Below, in pieces: positions 1 through 12,400 of a stretch of 64,000 nt of DNA (within the stretch, counting starts at the first letter, position 1; the number at the start of each line of letters is the position of its first letter). The notes below the pieces were generated by a model. The model was not told where the DNA came from, did not search any database, and saw only the letters and a program-made list of their open reading frames with translations. Position numbers and translations under genes: made by a program. Source of the DNA: Amaurobius ferox (lineage: Eukaryota; Arthropoda; Arachnida; Araneae; Amaurobiidae); the NCBI GenBank assembly GCA_951213105.1, contig OX578145.1, positions 8,895,691-8,959,690 on the forward strand. The letters are read 5' to 3'.

Positions 1-119
1 GATAATCACGACATTTAGACGAAAAAATAAACTTAAAGACACCATGAACACATTTCGAACATTTTGGGAAATATTTCCATCCGCGTGTGTGTGTGTATCT
101 GTGGGGTTCGAATGCGCGT

Positions 120-325
120 ATCACTATGGCAATTTATATGTAGATGCATTCTATATAAAATTAGAAACAGGTAGAATATTTTGTAATAAATGAGATTAAA
201 ACGTTATTCCAAATTAGAGATATTAAATTAGAGAGAGTACGTACAGCCACGAAATTCTATATGTAGCTGCATTCTGAAAAAATTAGAATTAGGTAGATCA
301 TCATGTAATTAACGTGATTAGAATA
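120..325. repeat. Degenerate direct duplication, ~115-bp period
   Basis: The motif TATATGTAGATGCATTCT...AATTAGAAACAGGTAGA near 138-178 recurs near 257-298 with substitutions. No coding potential was seen in 1-430. Confidence 0.5.
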
Positions 326-429
326 CGGGTGAAAGGGAGGGAGGGAGACACAGAGGGCGAGAGAGAAAGAGAGTATGTGTGTGTGTGTCAAAATATAGTA
401 CGATCAAAATATAGTGTGGTACTGCAGGA

Positions 430-960
430 GAGGTCGACCTTGTTTCGAACGAGTAGGATTCAAGGGCGCCCATAAAACTTATTCCTGAGATGGCCAAACT
501 CAAGGATGGGAGGTAAATATCTATTAACTTACCTACATTTCTGACCTTGAACGTCCGCGGGAGTGAAATGCCCCCTCGCGCTCCCCTATGGGCGCCCATA
601 GAACATTTTCCAGAGGGTAAACTCATGGATGAGAAGTACAATGTTGACTAGCTTGATACCTACATTTGTGACTTTGAACGCCCCTATGGGTACCCATGAT
701 TATAAGTGTTGAAGACCCAGACCATTTGACTAGCCCTATAGGGCTTACAGCAGCTGTTTGAGTGGCCGAGAGAGATGGCCATAAGCACAGACTAATATAG
801 TATTCTGTGGCTATAAGTGTTGCAGACCCAAACCACTCGACTGACCCAGAGGGCTTACAGCAGCTATTTGAGTGGTCGGGGTGGCTATAAGTGTTGAAGG
901 CCCAGACCACACGACCAACCCAGGGGGTTTATGGTATCAAGTTGTGTGGCCGGTGGCTAT
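430..960. repeat. Tandem repeats: GGGCGCCCAT units and hairpin-module units
   Basis: Two ~125-bp units beginning GGGCGCCCATA (near 466 and 590) share the ACTCA(A/T)GGATG and ACCTACATTT(C/G)TGAC blocks. They are followed by three units opening with ATAAGTGTTG and each containing a short hairpin (stems near 713-765, 832-876 and 907-949). The open frames across this block lie within repeats and are not credible genes. Confidence 0.7.
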
Positions 961-1380
961 AAGTGTTGTAAAAATTTAGACTTCACGGAAACTTTTGTGG
1001 GATCTGGAAAGACTCCATTTTTCCACCCCTGGGGAAATCGAAACTCAACTCCGTTAGGTTCGTTCTGTCCTGAGGTTACTAGTATAAGTAGGGAGTTTTT
1101 TCAATGAGCGCCCATAGGGGAGGGAAAGGAGGCACTTCCGCTCTCCTGGACATTCAAGATCCCAAATGTGGGGGATCAAGGTAGTCGATATTGTACATAT
1201 CATTGAGTTTAACGCCTAGAAAAGTGCTATGGGCGCTTATGCTTATAGTATCGACAACGGGCCAGAACCTAACGGGGCTTAACATTTTTGTTTCTCACTC
1301 GAGGGTGGATAAAATGGGTGGGAGTGTCAAAAAGACTTTATCAATCAATGACTTTGAGTCCTTCACAGCTTAACCGAATT
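960..1380. repeat. Degenerate repeat sharing blocks with 47.2-48.2 kb
   Basis: It contains CCACCCCTGGGGAAATCGAAACT and CTCCGTTAGGTTCGTTCTGTCC-like blocks (each quoted only in part here). The same order of blocks recurs several times in the TH intron at 47270-48200. No gene is seen. Confidence 0.5.
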
Positions 1381-1479
1381 AACTTTTATTTTGTGCAAAT
1401 ATTGTATTTGAAACGATTATAACCGCGAAACTCAACATATCTTAAATCAAGAATATTAATTTCCCCAAAGGGACAGGAA

Positions 1480-2335
1480 TTATCAAATAAATTAAACTTC
1501 ATTTTTCAAGAATATTCATCAATTTGATATCATTTTTATTAATTTAATGTCATTTTTGCCAATTTGGAAACATTTTAAATAAAATGTCAAGTTGACGATA
1601 TTTTGTTAATTTATCGACAAGCATTACAGACAGACAGACAAACTAATAAATTACATTTGACGAATTGTTTGATGTCAAAATACAAAATTATTGTGAAACA
1701 GTGTCTCGTGAATAAAACCTACCAGAATGATGCTAACACCGTTGTCACATAATATTGTACATGGAATGGAAACATATTACGGTAGTTAGTACTGTTTTAA
1801 TTTCATGTATTTTCTAAAATTTATTTGAAAAACGTGCAATATATCAAGAATGGTTCATGCTATTATCCCAAAGTTTATGTCATTCATTTTCTAATAAAAA
1901 ATTAAATAAAAAATGATATTTTATGTAACAATATTAAAGGTTCTGATTTTTTATGATGTTTTTCAAAATTTCATTCGAAAGTTTGGAGCTGGTTTCCAAA
2001 TATTCGATTGCTTATAAAATCAATAGTCTTCCAGTATTCACTGATTGTAATAATCGAATTTTTTTTGTTTGAAACGTTCCATCCGTTCGTTAGATATCGC
2101 ATCTACTGACTCAAGGACGCACACACTAATATGCATGCACACACACTAATACACATACACACACTAATATACATGCACATACTACATACATTAATATACA
2201 TGCACACACAGATATCACTTTAAAAACATTCGATTCGATTTCAGGGATGTTTGAAACAAGCTCTACCGTCGAAAACACAAAGCAGAATTCGAGTTTTCAA
2301 CCTCGTCATAATACTTTCCCTATACATTATATCAG
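1480..2335 (+). repeat. Diverged copy of the ~0.9-kb interspersed element
   Basis: The order of landmarks matches the intact copies at 29451 and 53496: TCGTGAATA..., a TCGATTGCTTATAAAA block, CCATCCGTTCGTTAG, a CA-rich microsatellite (2118-2210), then AGGGATGTTTGAAAC and ACCGTCGAAAAC, ending CATAATACTTTCCCTATACA. Many substitutions mark it as old. 2340-2870 holds nothing I can identify. Confidence 0.6.
2118..2212. repeat. CA-rich minisatellite
   Basis: Imperfect repeats of ACACACACTAATA(C/T)ACATGC lie inside the diverged ~0.9-kb element, at the place where intact copies carry a pure (CA)n tract. Confidence 0.75.
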
Positions 2336-3111
2336 TATTTTTCAAATTCATTTTGTCACGAAACCCTTTTGAAATTTAATTTGATGGTGGAACCCCAAAA
2401 TAAGAAATATCACCTGTTGTCCAAATTATGCATCAAAATTTTACACGTTTTTAAATTCAAGACAATTTGCATGAAACTATCACGTCGCGGAATCCCAAGG
2501 GTTCCGAAAAACTTTGAAAAGTCTACCTTGAAATACGATGCATTATATTAGGTATGTCAGAAAAGTAATATTTATTGCTCCCACAAACCGAAAATGTCAA
2601 GCAAATTTCCTTAAAATGTCACAAATTTTGCATTTTTAAAATGACAAATATTCCCTCCTTTTAAATAATCTTCAATTTTCGTCACTGATTGTTGTACAAT
2701 ATAAGTATTGAACAACATACGGATCCTACGAATATATTTACTCCAAAATCTCGCATATAAACGTTTTATTCAAATAATAAATTATATATGTGGGTGGAAC
2801 ATTTCTTACACTCATTGCAAACAATCTGCGTGCAGTACAAAAAGTTCTTAAATACATGTATTTTCATAGTATTACTTTAAAACCAAAATGTGCATAAAAC
2901 ATGATTTAAATAATGGGATACAAATGTATCTAATCTGTCTCCGTGAACAATATCGCGGATTAAAAACAATCGTCTTTCTCTCCGCTTGAGGAATTCCGCT
3001 TCTCTCCGCTTGCAGGAGTTGCAAAAATAGTGTACCAGAACTGGCGATAAAACGACGTTTGGCGTGTGATGTGAGAGAAACTTTCTGAATTGGTATACCT
3101 TTGGGCTTATC

Positions 3112-3360
3112 GCGTCTGAGACCCAAGGTAAATGGAAGTAACCTTTCAATAGACCTTGTCTGAGACCTAGGAGGAGAACATGATTCATGGAATATGATTC
3201 ATCTTCAGTCTGAGACCTAGGAGGATATAATATGATTCATCCTCAGTCTCAGACCTATAGGAGGATGGAATACGATTCATGGAATATGGAATAGGATTCA
3301 TCCTCAGTCTGCGGCCTAGGAGGATGGAATAAGGATTCACCCTCCTCGTCTGAGACGCTT
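3112..3360. repeat. Minisatellite with GTCTGAGACCTAGGAGGA core
   Basis: About five degenerate units carry the core GTCTGAGACCTAGGAGGA and the block GGAATA(T/C)GATTCATCCTCA. The minus-strand open frames here (SETEDESY, LRLKMNHIP) are by-products of the repeat. Confidence 0.8.
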
Positions 3361-3424
3361 TCATCAGCGAACGAATGGATACTAAAGAAAACCCAACGAA
3401 TAAACCGAAAGTGTGTAGAAGAAC

Positions 3425-3475
3425 CAGACCACACGACCACACCTAAGGCTTATGGCAGCTTAATGTGTGGCCGGA
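3425..3475. repeat. Stand-alone hairpin module
   Basis: The stem CCACAC (3429-3434) pairs with GTGTGG (3465-3470) around a loop containing GCTTATGGCAGC. The module ends GTGTGGCCGG. It matches the modules at 907-949 and, inverted, at 28531-28580. Confidence 0.65.
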
Positions 3476-3559
3476 CAAAAAACAGAAAGTGTGTGTGATT
3501 GTTCCGGTATTCCGTATGTAAATTCGGTCTCTTAATCACTGGCTCATGTAATAGGTCGA

Positions 3560-4320
3560 AATTTCTGGAATGGATTCCAATTTCAGTTTATGAAATTATA
3601 CTTATAGTTTTGTAATTATGTCGCTCTTTTGACTGGCAACATGTTAAAACTATTTCGAAGTGGCCAGTTAATTTATATTTCACGTAACTCAAAATGGACA
3701 GCTAACAATGTTGATAGCATTCGCAATAAGCGTTCATATATTGCAATATTTTAATAACAAATTCATCAATTTAGCATTATTTTTGTTGATTCTCATTTTT
3801 GCATGTTTGACGATATATTCGTCATTCTGGGGCGAAATATCGCTAAGTTGGCAGTATTTCGCTAAATAAGTCGCCAAGTTCGCCAAATGGATCGCCAAAT
3901 GTTATAGACAAACGGAGAGCAGAGTTATCTCTTATATATAAATGACTGTTGGAGATGTTAGGCGCCAAAATGCAAAACAATTACACAAAATATTTTTTTT
4001 TTGTGAATGGAGCGAATTTTATCCACGAGAATGATGTTATCAAATGTGTCGTATAATATTACATATGAAAAATGAACACATTTCACAATAGTTAATACTT
4101 TTTAAAATTTTATGGGAAATTTTCTGATAATTTCATTTGAAAAAGTACAATATCTCGAGAACAGTTCATGGTAGCGTTCTAAAATGTGTCAACCGTTTTC
4201 TAATAAAAAATTACATATGAAACGCTTATTTTCGTTTATTGAAGGTTCTGATTTTTTAATTTAAATTTTTTTTTGTAATTCTGTCAGTACTGCTATAGAA
4301 TAGGATATCATCCATTTAAT
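3560..4320 (+). repeat. Diverged copy of the ~0.9-kb interspersed element
   Basis: It shows the repeated CGCCAA blocks (3880-3910), CGAGAATGATGTTATCAAATG, CATATGAAAAATGAACACATTT and CTCGAGAACAGTTCATG, in the same order as the intact copies. Confidence 0.6.
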
Positions 4321-4540
4321 GAAATATATAGCAGAATTTCTTTTTTAAAGTTCCTATAATTCTTTGACACATAGAGTATAAAATTGACTGCAGTACTTAA
4401 TGGGCTAGGTTACATTAGTGAAAATTCGAATTAGAAACTTTAATTTAATATCAAGTTTGAAAATGTTTCGCATTAACTATTGTGGATGGAAGATCTGTAT
4501 AGACACATTCGGGAATCTGTCAGTCATGCATTTCAACAGT

Positions 4541-5475
4541 TGTTACCTCCATACATGTTGCATGTATGGAGGTAAGGGATAGGAGTTAAAACTTCATGTC
4601 GTGTAAATGCCCGAATCGTTTCAGATAATCATCCAGATGGCGCTGAGGTAAAATAAGTCCCATCGCAGTGTATGTATCTACAGAGGGAAATGTTCGTATT
4701 GAATGAAAAAATAGATAACTTAAACTGTTAATTTTACAGAAATAAGATATAAGTATGCATAAATTAGTACTCATACGATGAAAAATATTCTTACGTATTT
4801 AAATTTATTTAATCATTCAGATGGCGCTGTTGTATAATATGTCCCGTCACAGTGTATGTATTTCTAGGTGGAAATATTCGTATTGAATGAAAAAAAAAAT
4901 AGATAATTTAAAGTGTTAATTTTGCAGAAAAAAGATATAAGTGTGCATAAATTAGTACTCACACGATGAAAAATATCCTTAAGTATTCAAATTTATTTAA
5001 CTTTACAATTTATTTTTGTCTCCTTATATTCTGTACAGCATTTTACACCTAGGAGGAAATGTTTCTCTATGTAACAGATCTGTTAACATTTTCTCGTAGA
5101 TTCAAGTCGTTTCATTCACGAGGGAAGAACTACTCAAAACTACTTTTTGTAGTAGTTTTATATTTTAACCCGAAAATGTTCGTATTGAATGAAAAAAATA
5201 GATAATTGAAACTGTTAATTTTGCAGAAATAAGATGCGCATAAATTAGTACTCATACGATGAAAAATATTCTTACGTGTTCAAATTTATTTAACTTTACA
5301 ATTTATTTTTGTCTCCCTGTATTTTGTACAGTAAATATCCACCTAGGAGGAAATGCTTCTCTATGTAACAAATTTGTTAACGTTTTCTCGTAGATTCAAG
5401 TCGTTTCATTCACGAGAGAAGAACTACTCAAAACTACTTTTTGTAGTAGTTTTATATTTTAACCCGGAAAGAAAA
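4541..5475 (+). repeat. MITE-related block with internal tandem duplication
   Basis: From CATGTATGGAGGTAAG at 4560 the sequence parallels the 505-bp MITE at 6792 (GGAGTTAAA, CAGATGGCGCTG, TTTATTT). The block with GTATTGAATGAAAAAA...AGATAA then repeats near 4701, 4882 and 5182, and a ~180-bp segment at 4984-5165 repeats at 5285-5465. A perfect 15-bp inverted repeat, TTACCTCCATACATG on either side of TTG, sits at 4543-4575. No gene is seen in 5475-6390. Confidence 0.65.
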
Positions 5476-6393
5476 TCCCCAATAGTTATTTATTTCACGG
5501 GATACTAATTAAATGTTGATTGCACTTTGATGATGTGGTCATGAATGTCGTTCTCTTTGGCCGCCTCATTAGTTGCTGAAATTGCCAAATTTCAACATAC
5601 GTGAGGTTAATTGAATGCTGAAAACATCGAGCCGTGGACCTTTTGTACCCCATCATTTCACTGTTGAAAAACTAAAGTTTACTTAGTGAAAATCGTATGT
5701 TGATTTTTTAAAATTTAAAACTTAATAATATGATTTATCTGATATTGTCGAGATATGGCATACTTTCAATTTAAAGGAAAAAAAAAATTATACATAATTA
5801 GTCATTTCTCCTATAATAAATAAATATTTGGAAGCGTTAACCATGAATAAATTACAACCTTGCTTAGGAGTTGCCACGAGCCATTAACGAGATATCGGTA
5901 AAAACATTTATTTGACTATAAGAAGCGTGATATCTTTCGAAAAAATTGGGCGAGGTTCATAAAATAGGGTACGCATGTTTTAATCCGTATTTACATTTAC
6001 AAATAAGCCTTTGAATTCATAAGAAAAGTTCCAAGTTTTGTTAACGTTTCACCATAAATTCGAAATTTCTTATTTTGTAGAGACGGCTGTGTATTGGACA
6101 TATCGGATTTTTTTTCTCCTTATGGTTCATTCTGGGAGTTAAAGATTAAATTCATTTATATTCATGATCTTTCTTACGATGCGTCTGCATTCTTTCAAAA
6201 GCATTTCTTGATCTCCTTTGCCCTTTGCTCTTAGAAATCCAAATGCAAGTTTCACAAGCTCACCTTCGAATTTCGAAAAGGCCAGCATGAGTTATGGTCA
6301 TAAAAAAGGGGGGGGAACGGTCTACTTTCTGTTTCGAGAGCGTGTGAAGTGTCGTGACGAACACCATAAAACGTTGCCGAATGGGTGCGAAAG

Positions 6394-6586
6394 ATGATTT
6401 CGAATTTACTTTTCCTTCTGCCGCTTTTGTTTCCTATTATTGTCTGTGAAGGAGAAACCCCAGCCACTAGGACGCTGTTGCTGAAACCGGCAGTCTCATT
6501 CTTGTGGGACACGATTCTTGTACGCCCTCGACCCGGAGGGATGAGTCGTTACCGGAATCCGAAACCACGCCGAGACGTGTGTCAAG
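6394..6586 (+). CDS. Possible first coding exon of a secreted protein
   Basis: The frame starts at ATG 6394 with MISNLLFLLPLLFPIIVCEG, a convincing signal peptide: a hydrophobic core of about 15 residues and small residues near a likely cleavage site after VCEG. It continues about 45 residues with basic and Pro/Gly-rich segments such as RPRPGG and KPRRD, and then meets a good donor, CAAG|GTAAGG, at 6586/6587. Base composition around it is less AT-rich than its surroundings. I do not recognise the protein. The run KPRRD resembles a dibasic processing site, as in a prohormone, but that is a guess. No downstream exon was found. It may also be a chance frame. Confidence 0.35.
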
Positions 6587-6783
6587 GTAAGGAATGGAGA
6601 ATGTCTTGACATGAGACGAGATATTACGATGCACGTCCATTTGTGGTCACTTATCTGTCGCGGACATCTCTGCCCGAAGATGACCTGTTTTGTTCGGGTG
6701 GATTTGAGTGATTGGAAAAAGCCTTGAACGAGATTCGGGATGGGGTTGTTGAGGGAGAAAGCGGATATTTATCATGCGAGAAG

Positions 6784-7304
6784 AGACAGGCCATGGAGGT
6801 AAAAGTAAGGAGTTAAATCTTCATATTAAGAAAACGCCAATATCGTTTGAGACAATAATTCAGGTGGCGCTGGGATAAGTTAAGTAGTCCTGTATTGTAT
6901 GCATTTCTATGGCGAAAGACTTAAAATGTTTATTTAAACTGTCAATTTTGTAAAAATAAATTATTAGTGCAATGAAAAGTAGAACTGAAGCAATAAAGAA
7001 TATTCCCAAGTATTAAAAATAATTTTACCTTTCAATTAATTTTTATCTCCCTATATTCTGTACTCTTTCCTACAACTATGCAAAAATACTGGTTAATTAT
7101 ATTCATAATAAGGCAGTCTTTAATTTAAAAATAATCAAATATACATATACTAAATACTACGCCTTTCTATAGTGTCAACTAACAATAGCAACTACTTTAC
7201 TAACACTAGCGACACCTAGATATAATTCACAAAGCATTATAGCATTTTCAAGCGTTTCATCCATAGGAGTTTTATCTCCTCCTTTCTAACTTCATGAGAC
7301 AGGC
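6784..7304 (+). mobile_element. 505-bp MITE (6792-7296) with 8-bp target duplication
   Basis: The element runs from CATGGAGGTAAAAGTAAGG to a terminus whose reverse complement is CATGAAGTTAGAAAGGAGG, giving imperfect inverted ends of about 35-40 bp. It is flanked by AGACAGGC at 6784-6791 and 7297-7304, an exact 8-bp target-site duplication. A copy of the same length lies inverted at 59360-59864. It has no open frame. The 8-bp duplication suggests hAT-type mobilisation; a 9-bp reading (Mutator type) cannot be excluded. Confidence 0.85.
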
Positions 7305-8779
7305 TTTGCTTTTGGCTGTTACTAAGAGCTCTCATATGGCTCCTCTTTGGCAATCATTAATATGCAATGCATCCTCTTGTCGGTAGCCCTGGTGGCCACC
7401 AGCCGTATAGATATCCGCTACACCCAGGGCTGTCCCGAAAGGGTTCGTGCTGTATGCGCCGCGTACTCTCAATAAATTTTGAAAAATACCGAGTACTCAA
7501 GGTCTCAAGAAAATGTTTGTATTTGCTGGTTTTGGGGCAACTTTCAACAAAGTTCAGCCTTTTGCAGTTTTTTTCAACCGTGCAAGGTATCCATTCAATT
7601 CCCCTCCCCTTCTAACGAAGCTGCATGCTCCAAAATATTTATTTCTAGTAATATTTTATATTAGTTACTAGGTTACTACAGCTACAAGTTATTAGCTAAA
7701 AAGTGAACGTGTAAAAGAATTGACAGCGAAGTAATTAGAATTTTTTGACTACTCTTCTCTATGTTGTAAATGTTTTTTTTTTCTTAATGTTTTAATAAAA
7801 GTGTAAACTGATGTTGCCATATGATGGAAATAACTTTTTCATAATATTAGTGGGTATTAAGGAAGGAATGAGAATTATGTATGTAGGCAATATTAAAGTG
7901 AGCAAGTGAAAAGTTACAGGAAAACAAATGTAAGTGCAGGAAAAAAAAATGGAAAGCATTCCAAGTTACAAAATCCATATCTGTTAATCTATTAATATAT
8001 ATATATATATATAATAATAAAGATAAAAACAAATAAATAAATAAAAAAATAAAATCGTAAGACTAATTTAAAACATGATCAGTGTCATACCCTGGTTCAA
8101 AAACAATACGGAGGAAAATTAAGTAAAAAGGATATGAAAGGAAATATCTAACAAAAGGAAAACAATGCTACCATATAAGGCAAAATGATCTTAATTTTAA
8201 ATTATCAATATCAACATTCAAGAGCGATACATACAAATCAAGTTCAAACATCAAAGGATTATCAAAATCTGGAGGCTCAAAATATTAAAATGACAAAAAA
8301 TTAAAATAAGAGAAAAGATGCAATCCGAAAATGTGAAATTGGATAGAACCTCTGTAGATCCAGCTTTACAAAGATCTTTGAATCCACAGAGGTTCCAAAT
8401 GTGTTTCGCTCAACGATACAGCCACATGGCCGAAACATCGTCAAAAGATCCGACACATTACCAGACAGAAACATAAATGGAAATAACAAAAAATAATATA
8501 AGGCAAATAGAAAGAAGAGGATGAGAGTGCATATAGCAAACATATAAGTAATTTAACCAACAATCCACAAGGATCAGATAGACATTAAACTCATACCTTT
8601 CTTCACCATTATACAGGACGTCTAATATTTCGATGCTTTATCCTAAGATGTATTAGGAAAGAATACTAGAGAGCGCCATCTGTTGTGAATTATAGGAAAT
8701 ACTCCTGAATAAGATGTTCAACCAATGGACAATAGATATACAAATGGACTTGTTTCAAACCCAAAAATTAGAGATATTT
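7305..8779. other. No gene; AT-rich, one hairpin and a TA tract
   Basis: Only a (TA)n tract near 7992-8014 and a 10-bp stem GAACCTCTGT/ACAGAGGTTC at 8346-8395 were seen. The open frames are low in complexity and unrecognised. Confidence 0.5.
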
Positions 8780-8965
8780 TACTAATAATTGTAAAAAAAC
8801 AAGAAGAGGATTATAACTTAGCTTTTAATAACTAGGAAGACAGGATACACTTCACACGTTGTAACAGCCATCATTACAAATGATATCAACAACATTAGGA
8901 TGTTGCCAAACTACCGAAACAAAAACTAGTGTTGCCACACAAAACAAACAGAAAATAATATCACA
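8780..8965 (-). repeat. 3' LTR of the Gypsy element
   Basis: This 186-bp repeat is about 97% identical to 13746-13931 by direct comparison (five substitutions, no gaps). Confidence 0.92.
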
Positions 8966-8983
8966 TTCACCCCCCTTTTTTGT

Positions 8984-9415
8984 CTATGAGTCTCTGACAT
9001 AGTCCTTTAGGTAGGCAGGAGATTGTCTGTGACGACCTGGACGCAAGGGTAGAGCGTAGAAGTCATTTTTGATTATGCCTCCCGGAGTGGGTACTACGTT
9101 CTGGTTTAGTTGCTGCACCAGTGGTTGTCCGGGTAGACCAGGGCAAGATGGTAGGGTGTCCGAGTTCTTTTCACTCATGCTTCTTTGTGAGGTGACCACG
9201 TTCGAGTTAACATTCTGCATTACCGAATCTATCAGTCTATTTTCTTCAGTATTAATCATGTTATTAGGTTTTCCTCTCTGTGCCAAATGTCTGATAGAGA
9301 CAGTAGTCTCTCTTCCACCCGCCAGCTTTACATGAGCAGAGTCAGGGTTTGCTTTGAGTAGTTCGACTTCTTGTACGAGTGGCTCATATTTGTTGGCACG
9401 CATATTATTTTTCAT
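8984..9415 (-). pseudogene. Gypsy pol C-terminus (integrase tail) fragment
   Basis: This 143-residue frame includes YEPLVQEVELLKANPDSAHV and GGRETTVSIRHLA, typical of the integrase C-terminal region of arthropod Gypsy elements, and ends with a basic tail SPAYLKDYV. Its 5' side is cut at the hAT boundary near 9438, so the core integrase is absent. Confidence 0.8.
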
Positions 9416-9437
9416 TAGGACTAACCCGGGATGGGAT

Positions 9438-12400
9438 CAGGGCCGTCTTAACAACAGTGTGGGCCCTAGCAGGGGCGGCATTTCTGCATTCCATTTGAGG
9501 GTGCGAGATTTGCATGTATGAAAATCCACAATATGGAATAAATAAAAGTTTGTTAACAGGGGGGGGGGGGGGGATCACAAAATTGAATTGATGTTGAGAA
9601 AAATAATGTTGTTAACATAATTTTTGTACATAATTATGTTAACATAATTGTTGTTAACATAATTTTTCTAAATACAAATATCTATATTTATTTACTTTTT
9701 ATCGAAGTTTTAAACGCCGGTTCTTAGAATCTGGAAGAAGAGAAAAATTTGTTACAATTAAATCATAATCCAGTCGTATATCTTGTTCTATAGCTAAAGC
9801 AGCTAAATATGAAAGTCTTTCTTGTCCCATTGTACTGCGAAAATAATTTTTCAGCCTCATAAGACACTAAAAAGACCTTTCACAACTGGCTGAGCTGATT
9901 GGCACAGCCAAAAATAATTTAACTAATAATGTTATGACAGGAAACACATTTTTTTAAATTCCGCTCTTTAAAATAATCCAGGCGACTTTTAAAATTGGTA
10001 TGGTCTATGTTTTCATTCTTCACCATTGAATAAAACAGTCAAAATTCACACAGCAACCCCTCTTTCTGGAAGTCATATATTTTGCATATGGTTGAAACAT
10101 TTTGTTTTTCTTTTTGGACATCTGACACGGATAATACTGAACTAAGGGCAAACAAAACAGGTATATTGTTCTCATTAAATCTTGTCTCAATTTCATTAGA
10201 TACTGAATCTACAATTTCATATTGAATATTGAATCTGTGATATGATTTAACATCATCATGCGGATTTTTTTCACCGCCTCCGAATTCGCTTGGAATTTTT
10301 TTACGTCTTTTCAGTTTTGGTCCAGAATAAGAATTTTTTTCGTAAAGTTATGTCACAAAACTCCACACTAGATTGAAATATGTATCAGTACGAAAAGAAC
10401 TAACCGTTTCAATAGTAGCTTTAGCCAAAGCTTGCACAGCCTGAAAATTAAAATCAGATGACTGAAAATGCTTTGAGACAGTATTGCATTGATCAAAAAC
10501 ACTGTTCAATACAAACAAAATGAACAAAAATTTGAACCATGTCATGTATGTTAAAAGGGCTTTGGTTTTTCCACCATTGAGAAAATCGTTTTCAGATAAT
10601 TCTTCCAGTGTTAAAATCACAACTTCAAAATTATTAAGTAGTGCTTTTATGGCTTTAACTCTGGAAGACCACCTCGTATCACTTAGTGATTGTAGAGTTG
10701 AAGAGCCTCCAGAAAAAGTATTTGTTGATGAGCGAATCTTTTCGAAAAAAGCATGTCTTGTATATGATGTTTCTATGAAAGAATATAATGCATTGAGCTG
10801 CTGAAATGCATTTCTAGTGAAAGGAAGGGATGAGCATGCGCTAACTACACATAAATTTAATCGGACACTTGAAATTAAGTGAAAAGGATAACATCACCCC
10901 ATTTTTTCCAGTTGAAAAGGGCTCGTTCCAGCTGGAAGTGGGAACTTCACTGTGAAGGTTGGATCTTTTGAAGCTCCATAGTGTGGGAAAACTGACCAGT
11001 GGACAGTCGATAAAAAAAGAGAGAAGCCGATAGGGATGAGGAAAAATTTGGGGGCGCGACCGCGCCCCCTATTTGCCGCCCCTGGGCCCTAGGCGAATAA
11101 ATTAACTGAGGCCCCCTGCCCATCCATACAAATAAAAATTTAAACGGTAATAAAAATGTGTCTTTTTGGGGGGGGGGATGAAACTTAAAATTTAAGCTTG
11201 ATATTTTAAAATTTAAGTATTGATACCTTTAACATTCATTTTGTTAAAAAAAAAAGTTTTAAAAAAACATTACACTCTTAAACGTGAAAAAAGCAATGAT
11301 TGACCAACATAAACTTTTGAGCAATATAACATAAGCTTTAAAAAAATATGAAAAAAAAAATTTCAAAATATAAATGAAAACTGGTACATCGCATAGACGG
11401 AGATGGCACCATGTGAATTATTTACGACTAATCCTCAACACAAACGTTTGCGAAATTTCTTTTCAATGAATTCATTTATAATTGGAATGAAGTCAATGAT
11501 TTTTAGGATATCATTTTCCATGCACATGAGAGAAAGCCAGTTTAAACGCTGTTGCCCCATTGCGTTACGAAGCTGATTCTTTATAAGTTTTAATCTCGAG
11601 AAAGAACGTTCTCCCGTGCAGTTAGTTACCATCATACACATAAACATATGAGTGCAATTTCGACATTTGGAAACACAGATTTCAAGTTGTCGGAAATTAT
11701 TTTTCTGTATAAGGCAGGGAGAGTTTCACACTTTTTATCAAGAACTATGTAGTGCTTGAGATGTACGCACTCATTTAGAAGATCTCGATAATCAAGGTCT
11801 TGGTGCTACTCATTAGCTAGATACTCACACCTTTTGATTAATTCATTGGAATTCAATTGACTGAAAAAGGAAAACAGATTTCCAATCGAAGAATAAGCTT
11901 CTGCACGTTTAGTTAATTCAGAGCTCAGATAATCCAAAACAGGAAAGAATGTTTCCACTTTAAACTTTCACGTTTGTGTAGTTATATATCTTCTTCTGGT
12001 CCATCATATACAGTAAGACGCACACTTCGCTTTCTTTCTCGCTTTTTCACATCGCTATAATCCTATTCTGGACACCTATTCTTGGCCTTCAATTCATATT
12101 CACTAAACTTGCCTCTAATATCTTGAAGATACGTTTTCAGAGACTCAAGAAGATTTATGGGCACAAGTATGTTCACATCTTTTGACTGCAAGACTTTGCT
12201 TGTTTTGTTCACTCTTTCCAGAATGTTATTCCATAAAATTGTCAGAAATATCGTTTCCAGTTTTTCCATTTTCTTGCTTAATCATTCTGCCTCTCTCCTT
12301 GTGTTCGCTCCTTTGTCAGTATCAGCTGATAGAGAATCCAGTGCATTTTTGATTTTTTCGAAACCTCCATAAACAGCATCAAAATGTGATGACCATCTCG

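Noticed and set aside
2100..2220. CRISPR-like direct repeats
   Set aside because: Imperfect CA-rich minisatellite without unique spacers, in a eukaryotic sequence.
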